A stretch of DNA of 64,000 nucleotides from Saprospiraceae bacterium (GTDB lineage Bacteria; Bacteroidota; Bacteroidia; Chitinophagales; Saprospiraceae). Positions within the stretch are counted from its first letter, which is position 1; every line of letters starts with the position of its first letter. The stretch lies in assembly GCA_020629715.1 (NCBI GenBank), contig JAHDCU010000009.1, positions 1-64,000 on the forward strand, written 5' to 3'. Under the pieces are notes generated by a model, which was not told the DNA's origin, ran no database searches, and was given only the letters and a program-made list of their open reading frames with translations. Both the position numbers and the translations under genes were made by a program. This document shows, one piece after another, positions 40,405 through 48,569 of this stretch.

Positions 40405-41813
40405 GACTTTATCTCTAGTACCGCGATGTTTTCTATATGACTAGTATGGGGAAACATATCTACGGGTTGGCAGACAGTAACCTCATATTTTTCTTTCAAT
40501 AACTCCAAATCTCTTGCTTGGGTTGCAGGATTGCAGCTGATATATACCAGCTTGGGGCATGCAATATCCAGCAAACTCTGTACTACATCCTTATGCATCC
40601 CTGCACGTGGAGGATCAGTGATGATCACATCAGGAGTACCGTATTGATTGATGAATGCTTTATTCATAATATCCTTGACATCACCTACGTAAAATTCACA
40701 GTTTTCTGTTTTATTTAGAGCAACATTCTCTTTAGCATCTTCTATGGCTTCTTTTACCAACTCGATACCGACTACCGATGCACATGATTTTGCTACAAAC
40801 AAGCCTATAGACCCGATACCGCAATAGAGGTCAAATACCTTATCTGTAGGTTTAAGTTGAGCAAGATTTACAGCCTCGCTATAGAGTCGTAATGCCTGCT
40901 TTGTATTGGTCTGAAAAAATGATTTTGGACCAATCTTGTATTGAACATCTCCTAGTGATTCTATTAAATATCCGGGACCATGCACGAGTTCTAGCTTTTG
41001 ATCTAGTATCGTATCGTTCTTTTTGAGATTGACCACGTAATATAGCGTCTCTATTTCTTCAAAACGATCAAGTAATGTAGTACATAGCTTTTGGATCTGT
41101 TCATCATCTTGAGCACCAAAGCACAAGGTGATCATCCATTTTCCATCCACTGTATTTCGGAGAATAATATTCCTGAGAAATCCTTTATGCTCTCTGATGT
41201 TGTAATATGAAAGATTATGCTCTAGCGCATAATCTCTTATAAAATTTCTGATGCAATCACTCACTTGATCCTGTAAGTGGCATTCAAAAATATCGACTAT
41301 CTTATCAAATGCTCCTGGTCTATGAAAGCCTAGCGCTGGGTGATTATTAAAGACTTCATCGGATTGGATTTCTTCTTCGGACAGCCACCTTTTGGATGAG
41401 AAGCTATATTCAATTTTATTGCGATAATAGTAATCTTCTTTAGCACCTATGATAGGTATTACTATAGATTCATCAATCTTACCGATCCGGCGCATGGCAT
41501 CTTTTACGATCTGCTGTTTTTGCTCCAGTTGCTTTTGATAATCATAATGCTGCCATTTACATCCACCGCATACTCCAAAATGCTGGCATTTTGGATCTAC
41601 TCTATCGTGAGAGTATTTAGTAATATCTTGTACTTTACCTACAAAGAATGACTTCTTTTTTTTCAAAACCAACATACTGACTTCATCGCCCGGTACTGCA
41701 CCATCTACAAAGTATACTTTTCCCTCAGAATCTTTACCGATGGCTTTACCTCGATCAGCTATTGCCTTCACTTGTATACCTTCTACTACTTTACGCTTAC
41801 GTTTTCTTGCCAT
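40401..41813 (-). CDS. rlmD: 23S rRNA (uracil-5-)-methyltransferase RlmD
   Basis: 470 aa. An N-terminal TRAM domain (about 8-65) is followed by the 4Fe-4S ligands C76, C82 and C85 (CQHFGVCGGCKW), with a fourth Cys near 178 (FECHL). The SAM domain shows VFDLYCGIGSIGLF and ITDPPRAGMH, and the catalytic Cys lies in YISCNPATQARDL. The family uses SAM to methylate U1939 (E. coli numbering) of 23S rRNA; RlmD and RlmC/TrmA relatives are close, so the exact target is less sure than the chemistry. First gene of the rlmD-unknown-pdeM operon. Confidence 0.92.
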   Translation of the reverse strand: MARKRKRKVVEGIQVKAIADRGKAIGKDSEGKVYFVDGAVPGDEVSMLVLKKKKSFFVGKVQDITKYSHDRVDPKCQHFGVCGGCKWQHYDYQKQLEQKQQIVKDAMRRIGKIDESIVIPIIGAKEDYYYRNKIEYSFSSKRWLSEEEIQSDEVFNNHPALGFHRPGAFDKIVDIFECHLQDQVSDCIRNFIRDYALEHNLSYYNIREHKGFLRNIILRNTVDGKWMITLCFGAQDDEQIQKLCTTLLDRFEEIETLYYVVNLKKNDTILDQKLELVHGPGYLIESLGDVQYKIGPKSFFQTNTKQALRLYSEAVNLAQLKPTDKVFDLYCGIGSIGLFVAKSCASVVGIELVKEAIEDAKENVALNKTENCEFYVGDVKDIMNKAFINQYGTPDVIITDPPRAGMHKDVVQSLLDIACPKLVYISCNPATQARDLELLKEKYEVTVCQPVDMFPHTSHIENIAVLEIKS

Positions 41814-41870
41814 AATATCGTATATAACCTACGTTATGAGGTTATTCAGATTGCAAAGGTAATCAGTCAT

Positions 41871-43820
41871 TTACTTGTTTTCGACTATCTGAAAAGTAGT
41901 TCTTCGGTTTTTCTTTCTACCCACTTCTGTTGTATTGTCTGCGATGGGTTCTGATTCTCCCTTTCCCTCGGCTCGAAGCCTCTCTTTGGCGACACCTTTG
42001 GATACTAAAGCATCTAAAACAGCATTTGCACGATCATTGGAGAGGATTAGATTATCTTGATCACTACCCACATCATCTGTATGCCCTGTTATCAATATGG
42101 AGATAGATGGTTGATCTGTCAGTAATTGATGTAATTTATCAATCTCTACAGACGACTGTTTCAGTAAAGTCGCAGAGCCTGTTTCGAAAAATATATTTTC
42201 TAAAATAACAGGCGTCGCAGCTATTTCAACCTTTTCTTCTACTGCGGTAATTCTTTGAAGCTTGACTTCCATACGATACGGCTGCAACGCGTCATATCCT
42301 TCTATCTTAGGTAAATGAGTACTGTGAAAAGTATAGCCCGATTTTGAAATATGCATCGCAAAATTGCGATGTGTCGGTACACTAAAAAGCGTAGTGCCAT
42401 CTTTATTAGTAAAAGTATTGATCAATGATTTTCTGTTGTCATTATCCACTACTTCAACCCTCGTGATAAGTGGCTCCTCCGACTCCATATCACTCACTTG
42501 CAACTGTATAAAGGTAGATGGATATGGTCTGATCTCTGGATCCAAGTCGAAACTGAGTATATCTAGATTTTTATTAGGATCATCTCTTTTGTACATACGG
42601 TCACTGGTAAAATATGCCTTCTCTCCATCTAGACTGATAGAAAGAGCACCATCATCAGCCTCTGTATTGACTGGGTAGCCTAAATTTTCCACATTGCCCC
42701 AAGTACCATCTTCATTTTTTCGAGAAAGGAATAGATCATAGTTACCCATGCCTGGATGACCATTTGATCTGAAATACAGCGTTTGATGATCAGGATGTAT
42801 AAACGGTGATTCGTCATGTCCTGCAGTATTAATTTCTGGACCAAGATTAACGGCTGCTTTCCATCGTCGATCTTCACCACGCTCTGATACGTAAATATCC
42901 GATCCTCCATATCCCCCGGGTCGCTTACTAGAAAAGTAAATCTTTTGGCCATCGCCACTCATGGAAGGCTGCGAATCCCAAGTAGGATCATTGATACGAA
43001 GACCTAGGTTGTGCGGTCTTGACCATTCTTCGTTTTTATAAACACTATAAAATAGATCATAACTTCCGAAAGACTCCGATCTAGATTTGGAAGCAAAGTA
43101 TAGTACTTTACCATCGGGAGAAATCGAAATACTACCCTTCTCATAGTTATCTAGATTGACACTGCGCAGCTCATGACAGTTGGATGCCACCTTGTTAGAG
43201 TCTAAGTCGCATACCATAATAAACTCGGAGCTGCCGATCCTTCTACTAAAAATCAATTTAGACTGATCTATACTTAAGATTGGGCAGTACTCTAGAGCAC
43301 TACTATTGAAAACTGTATCTAATGGATCTATTTTAAACTGTCGCGGATTTTTAAGAGCATTAGCGGTAAAGGCTGCATTTTGCTGCAGCTTCTTAGCTCT
43401 TTTTAGTCTTCGCCTATCTTTTGGGTTCTGGTCAATGTAAGCCTGTAGGTTATGACTAGCTTCTTCGTACTTCTCTAATTTGATTTGTATCAAACCTATC
43501 ATGAAGTCTACTTTCGAGTCAAATCGGGGATCTAATTCTCTGACTTTCAAAAATTCTGTTTCAGCATCTGCATACTTTTCTTGATCGAAGTAAATACTGC
43601 CTCTCTTAAGGTAAGGCTCTATCCAGTTAAGGTTTTGTTCAGTAAGCTTTTGATACTCTTTGAGGGCTTTATCGTACTTCTTGGCACTGACATGCCCTTC
43701 TATTGATTTATACTTTTTAATCGTTTTTTTAGACGCATCCTTGATGGAAATGCCTTGTGAAAGGACAAGATTACAAACAGCAAAAAAACTAAATACTAGT
43801 ATACAATATGATCGCCACAT
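41871..43820 (-). CDS. PorE-like TPR/PD40/CRD/OmpA envelope protein
   Basis: 649 aa. A signal peptide (about 1-21) is followed by TPR helices (about 30-140), then a PD40-type propeller (about 160-405; GSISISPDGKVLYFAS, DSQPSMSGDGQKIYFSSKR). A carboxypeptidase-regulatory-like fold (about 420-515) and a peptidoglycan-binding OmpA domain (about 525-649; LLITGHTDD-like ISILITGHTDDVGS, LSNDRANAV) complete it. This order matches PorE, the T9SS component proposed to tie the machine to peptidoglycan. A lipobox is not evident, unlike PorE of Porphyromonas. Other paralogues with this architecture exist, so a T9SS role is likely but not certain. Confidence 0.8.
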   Translation of the reverse strand: MWRSYCILVFSFFAVCNLVLSQGISIKDASKKTIKKYKSIEGHVSAKKYDKALKEYQKLTEQNLNWIEPYLKRGSIYFDQEKYADAETEFLKVRELDPRFDSKVDFMIGLIQIKLEKYEEASHNLQAYIDQNPKDRRRLKRAKKLQQNAAFTANALKNPRQFKIDPLDTVFNSSALEYCPILSIDQSKLIFSRRIGSSEFIMVCDLDSNKVASNCHELRSVNLDNYEKGSISISPDGKVLYFASKSRSESFGSYDLFYSVYKNEEWSRPHNLGLRINDPTWDSQPSMSGDGQKIYFSSKRPGGYGGSDIYVSERGEDRRWKAAVNLGPEINTAGHDESPFIHPDHQTLYFRSNGHPGMGNYDLFLSRKNEDGTWGNVENLGYPVNTEADDGALSISLDGEKAYFTSDRMYKRDDPNKNLDILSFDLDPEIRPYPSTFIQLQVSDMESEEPLITRVEVVDNDNRKSLINTFTNKDGTTLFSVPTHRNFAMHISKSGYTFHSTHLPKIEGYDALQPYRMEVKLQRITAVEEKVEIAATPVILENIFFETGSATLLKQSSVEIDKLHQLLTDQPSISILITGHTDDVGSDQDNLILSNDRANAVLDALVSKGVAKERLRAEGKGESEPIADNTTEVGRKKNRRTTFQIVENK

Positions 43821-43872
43821 ACTACTATAACGATACTATGAAAGCAAAATTGGTTAATGAATTCTTATATTT

Positions 43873-44892
43873 CTATGACAAGGTCTTCAACAAAGTCTCC
43901 GCTTCTTTATCACCAAGTTCTGCTGCATCTTTGATGTCTTTGATATAGCCACTTTTACCTAGCTTCTGCTTTGCAATACCTCTATATCTCAGCCTTATAC
44001 CTTCTGATATATTATCGAATCCTTCTTCTATCTCAAGCGCTTTCTCAAAGGCTTTGAGTGCTTCGTCATAGACCTCTTGCTCTAATAATACAACACCATA
44101 ATCAAACCAGGCAGATCGTTTCCATTGAATATTACTATCTCCCTTGGTGAATACTTTATTGGTAAAAAGCTTCAAGTCGAATGCTGCTTTTTCCCATTGT
44201 CCTAGCCGGATATGTGCTTTGGCTTTTAGGCGTCTTGCTTTCCAGTATAGTCCTTGTAGCGCTACTGAGTTTTTCAATGCTTTATCAAAATCAACAATGG
44301 CCTCTTCAAATCTCTCTTCCACCAAATGTACCTTGGCTCTACCAAACCAAGCATGCGGATTGGTATCATCTATACCAATGCTTTTGGTATAATCTCTAAC
44401 TGCATCATGATATTTCTTCATGATAAAATTTACCTTGGCTCTACGCTCATACGCTTGTCCGTGGCGATCATACTTTTCTATGGCTCTATTTAGTGCTTCT
44501 ATTGCCTCATCTTCTTTACCTTCGACTTTTACTAGGCTTTTTCCCTTGAGATATGATTGCACGGCGATCTTGTCACTGCTAGGTTCGACCTTGGTGTAGT
44601 GCATCACTCGTCCATTGTCAATAAGCCAGGCCTTTACGACTCCAGTAATTGCAAACTGACCACAATATTCAAGTAACTGTGTAGTGTTTCTAAAATGCTT
44701 TTCTGATGATTGTGCTACATATCGGGGAATATTCATACAAAAACCATCTTCGAAAAAAATTTCTTCAGCCTCAAAAATCATTTCGCTTTTATGATAATTT
44801 TCAGCCCTGTACTGAAACATACGAAGTACCTTATCGTAGCTTTTTTGAGTCCCGAATTCTAATCTACCTTGGATAATTGTTTTGAAGAACAT
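43873..44892 (-). CDS. TPR-repeat protein
   Basis: 339 aa, no signal peptide. The N-terminal 120 residues are an alpha/beta domain I do not recognise (EEIFFEDGFCMNIPR, GVVKAWLIDNGRVMHYTKVEPS). It is followed by about five TPR units (about 130-325; for example AIEALNRAIEKYDRHGQAYE, AWFGRAKVHLVEERFEEAI, YDEALKAFEKALEIEEG). It is a likely scaffold for protein contacts. It lies upstream of the PorE-like gene in the same direction, 53 bp apart, so the two may be co-expressed. About 190 bp upstream is featureless. Confidence 0.8.
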   Translation of the reverse strand: MFFKTIIQGRLEFGTQKSYDKVLRMFQYRAENYHKSEMIFEAEEIFFEDGFCMNIPRYVAQSSEKHFRNTTQLLEYCGQFAITGVVKAWLIDNGRVMHYTKVEPSSDKIAVQSYLKGKSLVKVEGKEDEAIEALNRAIEKYDRHGQAYERRAKVNFIMKKYHDAVRDYTKSIGIDDTNPHAWFGRAKVHLVEERFEEAIVDFDKALKNSVALQGLYWKARRLKAKAHIRLGQWEKAAFDLKLFTNKVFTKGDSNIQWKRSAWFDYGVVLLEQEVYDEALKAFEKALEIEEGFDNISEGIRLRYRGIAKQKLGKSGYIKDIKDAAELGDKEAETLLKTLS

Positions 44893-45086
44893 TGCTTGGT
44901 TTATGTGTAGTAGTTATATAGAAAAAACTATTCCAAACACATATCGTTCGCCAGCAAATGACAAATATTAATCAAAACATTTTTGATTATCGGTTTTTGA
45001 GCTCGGAAGAGTAGAATCTCTGTATTACAAATAAATAAAATAAATGCCTGATAATCAAAGCTTAGTCAAACTTTAGCAACGCAAAC

Positions 45087-46115
45087 TTACTCCTCAAGCC
45101 AAACCTTGCACCCTTCTGTACAGTTTTTACATATATCTATCTGATCACGTCCTTGCAGTAGTGATGTTCTGAACTGTTGGTAAGCCTCTCCTTTCCAAAT
45201 ATCTCGGAAGGACCATTGTTTGAGATCTCCTAGCCGATGACTTGCGTCCTTATCAAAACAGCATGGAACCACTATGCCGTCCCAGGTAATTACGCATGCA
45301 TGCCAGAGCTTCCAACAGTGATTAAGTAGTTGGTTTTTTACGGCATAAGTACCATCTTTCAACTTACGGTAGCGGCTATATTTTTGATTCTGAGGAATAA
45401 GATCACTCCCGTTCTTATAATCATAAATCTGGGCTGATTTTAACTTGACCTCATCAATTCCAATCTCCTCTGCCAACTTATAGACTTCATCAATCTGATG
45501 TTCGTTGGGGCCAACGACTAAAAATTGAAATATTAAATGTGGAGTACTGCTATTTAGCTTTTTCTTCCACTTCACCATATTTCGAGCACCCTGGAGTACA
45601 GACTCAAGTTTACCTTCTTTACGGTAGTTTTCGTATACCTCCTGTGTAGTTCCATCTACGGATATAATCATCCTATCCAGTCCTGATTCGATAGTCCTCT
45701 TTGCATTGACATCATTGAGAAAATGTCCATTGGTGCTTGTAATTGTATATATCTTTCTATCATGAGCATACTTGACCATATCTAAAAACTGAGGATTGAT
45801 ATATGGTTCGCCCTGAAAGTAAAAAATCAAGTAACTCAGTCTTCCCTTGAGCTGATCAATAATGGTTCTAAAAAAATCACTTTTAAGGTTCCCTGTTTCT
45901 CTGGAAAATGACCTCAGTCCACTTGGACATTCTGGACATCGCAGATTACATGCTGTGGTAGGTTCTATACTTATCGTCATGGGAATACCCCATTGTATGG
46001 GTCGCTTGAGCCATTTCGTAATATAAAACGAACTAAATAACTGAATCCAATTCCATACTTTGAGCGGAGTCGTCTTAGATAAAAACCTCCTTATGTCTTT
46101 TGGATATAACTTCAT
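45087..46115 (-). CDS. Radical SAM protein with SPASM domain
   Basis: 342 aa. The SAM-cluster Cys triad C56, C60, C63 lies in TACNLRCPECPSG. The barrel continues with FYFQGEPYINP and ISVDGTTQEVYENYR. The C-terminal SPASM region has Cys residues for an auxiliary cluster (CWKLWHACVI, VVPCCFDKDA, ICKNCTEGC). SPASM enzymes often modify peptides or act in cofactor and sugar chemistry. No precursor peptide is visible beside it, so the substrate is unknown. Its start overlaps the DinB-like gene by 4 bp (ATGA). Confidence 0.88.
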   Translation of the reverse strand: MKLYPKDIRRFLSKTTPLKVWNWIQLFSSFYITKWLKRPIQWGIPMTISIEPTTACNLRCPECPSGLRSFSRETGNLKSDFFRTIIDQLKGRLSYLIFYFQGEPYINPQFLDMVKYAHDRKIYTITSTNGHFLNDVNAKRTIESGLDRMIISVDGTTQEVYENYRKEGKLESVLQGARNMVKWKKKLNSSTPHLIFQFLVVGPNEHQIDEVYKLAEEIGIDEVKLKSAQIYDYKNGSDLIPQNQKYSRYRKLKDGTYAVKNQLLNHCWKLWHACVITWDGIVVPCCFDKDASHRLGDLKQWSFRDIWKGEAYQQFRTSLLQGRDQIDICKNCTEGCKVWLEE

Positions 46116-46624
46116 ACACCGTAGCGCTCCTTTAATATTTTAATATGATGCTCCGTATGTCCAACAATTACATGTAGTAATGCCCAAGCAGTATTTTGAT
46201 AATCGCTTACATTACCTAGCTTTTCCAACTGATCATCATTCATGTTTTTAAACATTTTGATTGTTGCATTCCGCACTGCATTCCACTCAGCCAATAGTTC
46301 TTGTGCTCCTAAATGACTATAATCATTATCCTCAACAAATGAATTATGATCAAAACCTGGTAGAACTTGGGTATCTCCTCTCGATATGCTCAATGCTCTA
46401 TATCCGAATATACGCTCAGCATCGCAAAGGTGTACGATTAGCTCTCTTATAGACCATTTACCCTCTTCGTATGCGAAAGCCAATCTATCTCCCTCAGATG
46501 ATTGTATGATATCAGATAATTGTAATAGCTGTAATTCTGCTTGAGACCATACCTGATCTCCTACTAACCCTACATAATATACTTGATAGTCAGCTAATTG
46601 TGATTCGGAAGGTCTTGGTCTCAT
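46112..46624 (-). CDS. DinB/YfiT-like putative metal-dependent enzyme
   Basis: 170 aa, a four-helix DinB-superfamily fold. Metal-ligand histidines are visible in ELIVHLCDAERIFG (about 67) and in GHTEHHIKILKERY near the C-terminus. Family members are usually thiol transferases, such as bacillithiol-S-transferase-like enzymes. The specific activity is not deducible here. It is translationally coupled to the radical SAM gene by a 4-bp overlap. Confidence 0.85.
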   Translation of the reverse strand: MRPRPSESQLADYQVYYVGLVGDQVWSQAELQLLQLSDIIQSSEGDRLAFAYEEGKWSIRELIVHLCDAERIFGYRALSISRGDTQVLPGFDHNSFVEDNDYSHLGAQELLAEWNAVRNATIKMFKNMNDDQLEKLGNVSDYQNTAWALLHVIVGHTEHHIKILKERYGV

Positions 46625-46736
46625 GATATGTTAAGTATATTAAATAGCAAGATATAAAAAGCTATTTCGATAGTCATCAAAGTAAACAACTTTCAATGGT
46701 AATAGATCTTTTATAACCTTTATCCTTCGAGGATAT

Positions 46737-46769
46737 AGAAATAAAAAAGGCTGCTCTCATCAAGCAGCC
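46737..46769 (-). terminator. Leftward Rho-independent terminator between pth and DinB-like gene
   Basis: Read leftward, stem GGCTGCT/AGCAGCC with a 7-base loop is followed by TTTTTTATTTC. Its position upstream of the leftward DinB gene and beyond pth means it most likely stops transcripts coming through pth from the right, or those of a small RNA. Confidence 0.75.
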
Positions 46770-46925
46770 ATCTCTACTAACCAATAAATGCAATGTACCC
46801 TTAAGACAGGGTCTCGGTTATAAAGTCATCTTTTTTAATAATCTTTCATTTTTTTTAACATTTGGCCTATGTTTCCCAATCAAAGAATCATAAATACGTT
46901 GACCTTAGTCTTTTATAAAAGCTGA

Positions 46926-46933
46926 TATCTTTG
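46926..46933 (+). promoter_or_regulatory. Candidate -7 promoter box of pth
   Basis: TATCTTTG matches TAnnTTTG exactly, with TTG at 46899-46901 as a -33 candidate (24-base gap). It ends 4 bases before the ATG at 46938, so transcription would start at or inside the first codons. Either the mRNA is leaderless or the real start is the ATG at 46992. Confidence 0.4.
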
Positions 46934-46937
46934 TGAC

Positions 46938-47555
46938 ATGTGGAATTGGCTAAAAAATCTATTCTCGTCAACAGAAGAACTTAAAGACCCTATGAAATAT
47001 CTTATTGTTGGATTAGGCAATATGCACCCAGACTATGACGGTACTCGTCACAATGTAGGTTTTGAAGTATTGGACTTGCTGGCCGAGGAGCTAAGGGCAA
47101 ATTTTAAAAATGATCAATTAGGAGATGTTGCTGAGGCAAAACATAAAGGTAGAACGCTCGTACTTGTAAAACCTTCTACGTATATGAATCGCTCTGGTAA
47201 AGCAGTAAGGTTCTGGATGCAGAAGAAAAAGATTCTTCCAGAAAACTTACTAGTCGTAGTAGATGATAAAAACATTCCTTTCGGATCATTGCGTCTAAAA
47301 GCTAAAGGCAGTGATGGCGGTCACAATGGCTTGAAAGATATACAGGCACAGCTCAATACTTCTACATATCCTAGATTAAGATTTGGTATAGGAAGTGACT
47401 TTAATAAGGGCAAGCAGGTAGACTTCGTGCTTGGTAAATGGAATGATAAAGAGTTAGATACACTCCTTTCTCATCTTAAGAAAAGTAGTGAAGCCATCAA
47501 GTCCTTTTGTACTATAGGTATGAAGTTTACGATGGAAAAATTTAATAGGTCGTAG
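46938..47555 (+). CDS. pth: Peptidyl-tRNA hydrolase
   Basis: 205 aa. Pth frees tRNA from dropped-off peptidyl-tRNA. The catalytic triad region is intact: N of IVGLGN, H of TRHNVGF and D of VVVDDKN, plus GSDGGHNGLKDI and RLRFGIG. The first 18 residues (MWNWLKNLFSS...) precede the usual Pth start MKYLIVGLGN at 46992. Similar short extensions are common in Bacteroidota, so the longer start is kept, but the promoter box placement favours the shorter one. The 3' end overlaps the convergent glycosyltransferase gene by 14 bp. Confidence 0.95.
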   Translation: MWNWLKNLFSSTEELKDPMKYLIVGLGNMHPDYDGTRHNVGFEVLDLLAEELRANFKNDQLGDVAEAKHKGRTLVLVKPSTYMNRSGKAVRFWMQKKKILPENLLVVVDDKNIPFGSLRLKAKGSDGGHNGLKDIQAQLNTSTYPRLRFGIGSDFNKGKQVDFVLGKWNDKELDTLLSHLKKSSEAIKSFCTIGMKFTMEKFNRS

Positions 47556-48567
47556 TAAGCATACCGTCAATAAGATTATCCAGATTATCCAGATTATTCT
47601 CTCTTAACTCTACCATAGGCTCTTTACAAATACTTGCAAGGTACTCCTGCTCAGATTGCCCAGGAGTAGGGATTAAAATTGTTGGGAGTTTATAACTATA
47701 TAGATCCATCATTGTGGTATAGCCTGATCTCGTAATCAACATACGAGATGTCTCAATAAGTTGTTTGATGTCTTCTGTGTTACCAAGATCTATGCTTGTA
47801 TGAGCAGACCAATCTTCAGTGCTCGATTCACTAGTCCCTCGAATAATGGATATGGAGTATTTCGTGTTTTTGAGCTGCTCATATAGCTTGTGCTCAAGTT
47901 GCGACCTATTGGGTTCTGGACCAGAAAGTATTATACCTATATCTTGTTTGGCTTCTTTCTTTTCGAGAGATAATCGGCTTAATGGTCCGATATATTTAGC
48001 ATTTTCGATTCCATAAGTCTTACTTAGATCGCCAGCTATACTTCTATGATCAGGAAAATCTGGTATCCAACACTCATCAAATCGATTGATCATTCTACGA
48101 TTTATCGCTCTACCTATCTCTTGTATCCCAGGTATACCAAACTTAATCTGCAACTGATGTATGAGCAAAATACTCTTAACCTTATCATGACGGACGCCAT
48201 ACCTATTATCAGAAATGATAAGATCAAATTGATGTTCTTGGTGAAGCTTTGCTACAAGGTGTTTTTCTTTTTTGATAGCCTTCAATACTTTTGGTAACTG
48301 CCTCAAAAATGATAGCGTAAATCCTCCAGTATAGTCAATATTGTACGATGGAAGCTCAATACTAGAAAGGTTTGGAAATTCCTTAGTCAATAAGTCTAAA
48401 GGTACCCCGTCCGACGCTAAAACTACCTCATGCTCACGTTCTATCAGATCATGAATGAGAGGAATACATCTTGAAGCATGGCCAAGACCCCAGTTCAATG
48501 GAGCGACTAGAACTTTACGATTTTTCTGTATAGAATCAAGATAGTTAGGATAGTGCCTATTCCACAT
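47542..48567 (-). CDS. GT-B glycosyltransferase-like protein
   Basis: 341 aa. The N-terminus VLVAPLNWGLGHASRC and C-terminal half (IILSGPEPNRSQLE, LITRSGYTTMMDLYSYKLPTILIPTPGQSEQEYLA) match the MurG-like/UDP-glycosyltransferase GT-B layout, with the nucleotide-sugar site in the second half. Sugar donor and acceptor are unknown. It starts 2 bp after the rng stop, so it is probably translated from the same leftward mRNA. Confidence 0.82.
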   Translation of the reverse strand: MWNRHYPNYLDSIQKNRKVLVAPLNWGLGHASRCIPLIHDLIEREHEVVLASDGVPLDLLTKEFPNLSSIELPSYNIDYTGGFTLSFLRQLPKVLKAIKKEKHLVAKLHQEHQFDLIISDNRYGVRHDKVKSILLIHQLQIKFGIPGIQEIGRAINRRMINRFDECWIPDFPDHRSIAGDLSKTYGIENAKYIGPLSRLSLEKKEAKQDIGIILSGPEPNRSQLEHKLYEQLKNTKYSISIIRGTSESSTEDWSAHTSIDLGNTEDIKQLIETSRMLITRSGYTTMMDLYSYKLPTILIPTPGQSEQEYLASICKEPMVELRENNLDNLDNLIDGMLTTTY

Positions 48568-48569
48568 AT

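Larger units (their letters stand above)
46625..46937. other. Divergent intergenic region between DinB-like gene and pth
   Basis: 313 bp without a supported protein gene. It holds the leftward terminator hairpin at 46737-46769 and the pth -7 box at 46926-46933. An inverted repeat ACCC...GGGT lies near 46797-46812. On the minus strand a tiny ORF (8 codons, MLKKMKDY) can be read near 46855; I do not support it as a gene. Confidence 0.5.

Noticed and set aside
46840-46870. Eight-codon minus-strand peptide as a leader gene
   Set aside because: Too short, low complexity, with no promoter or conserved codon pattern to support attenuation.
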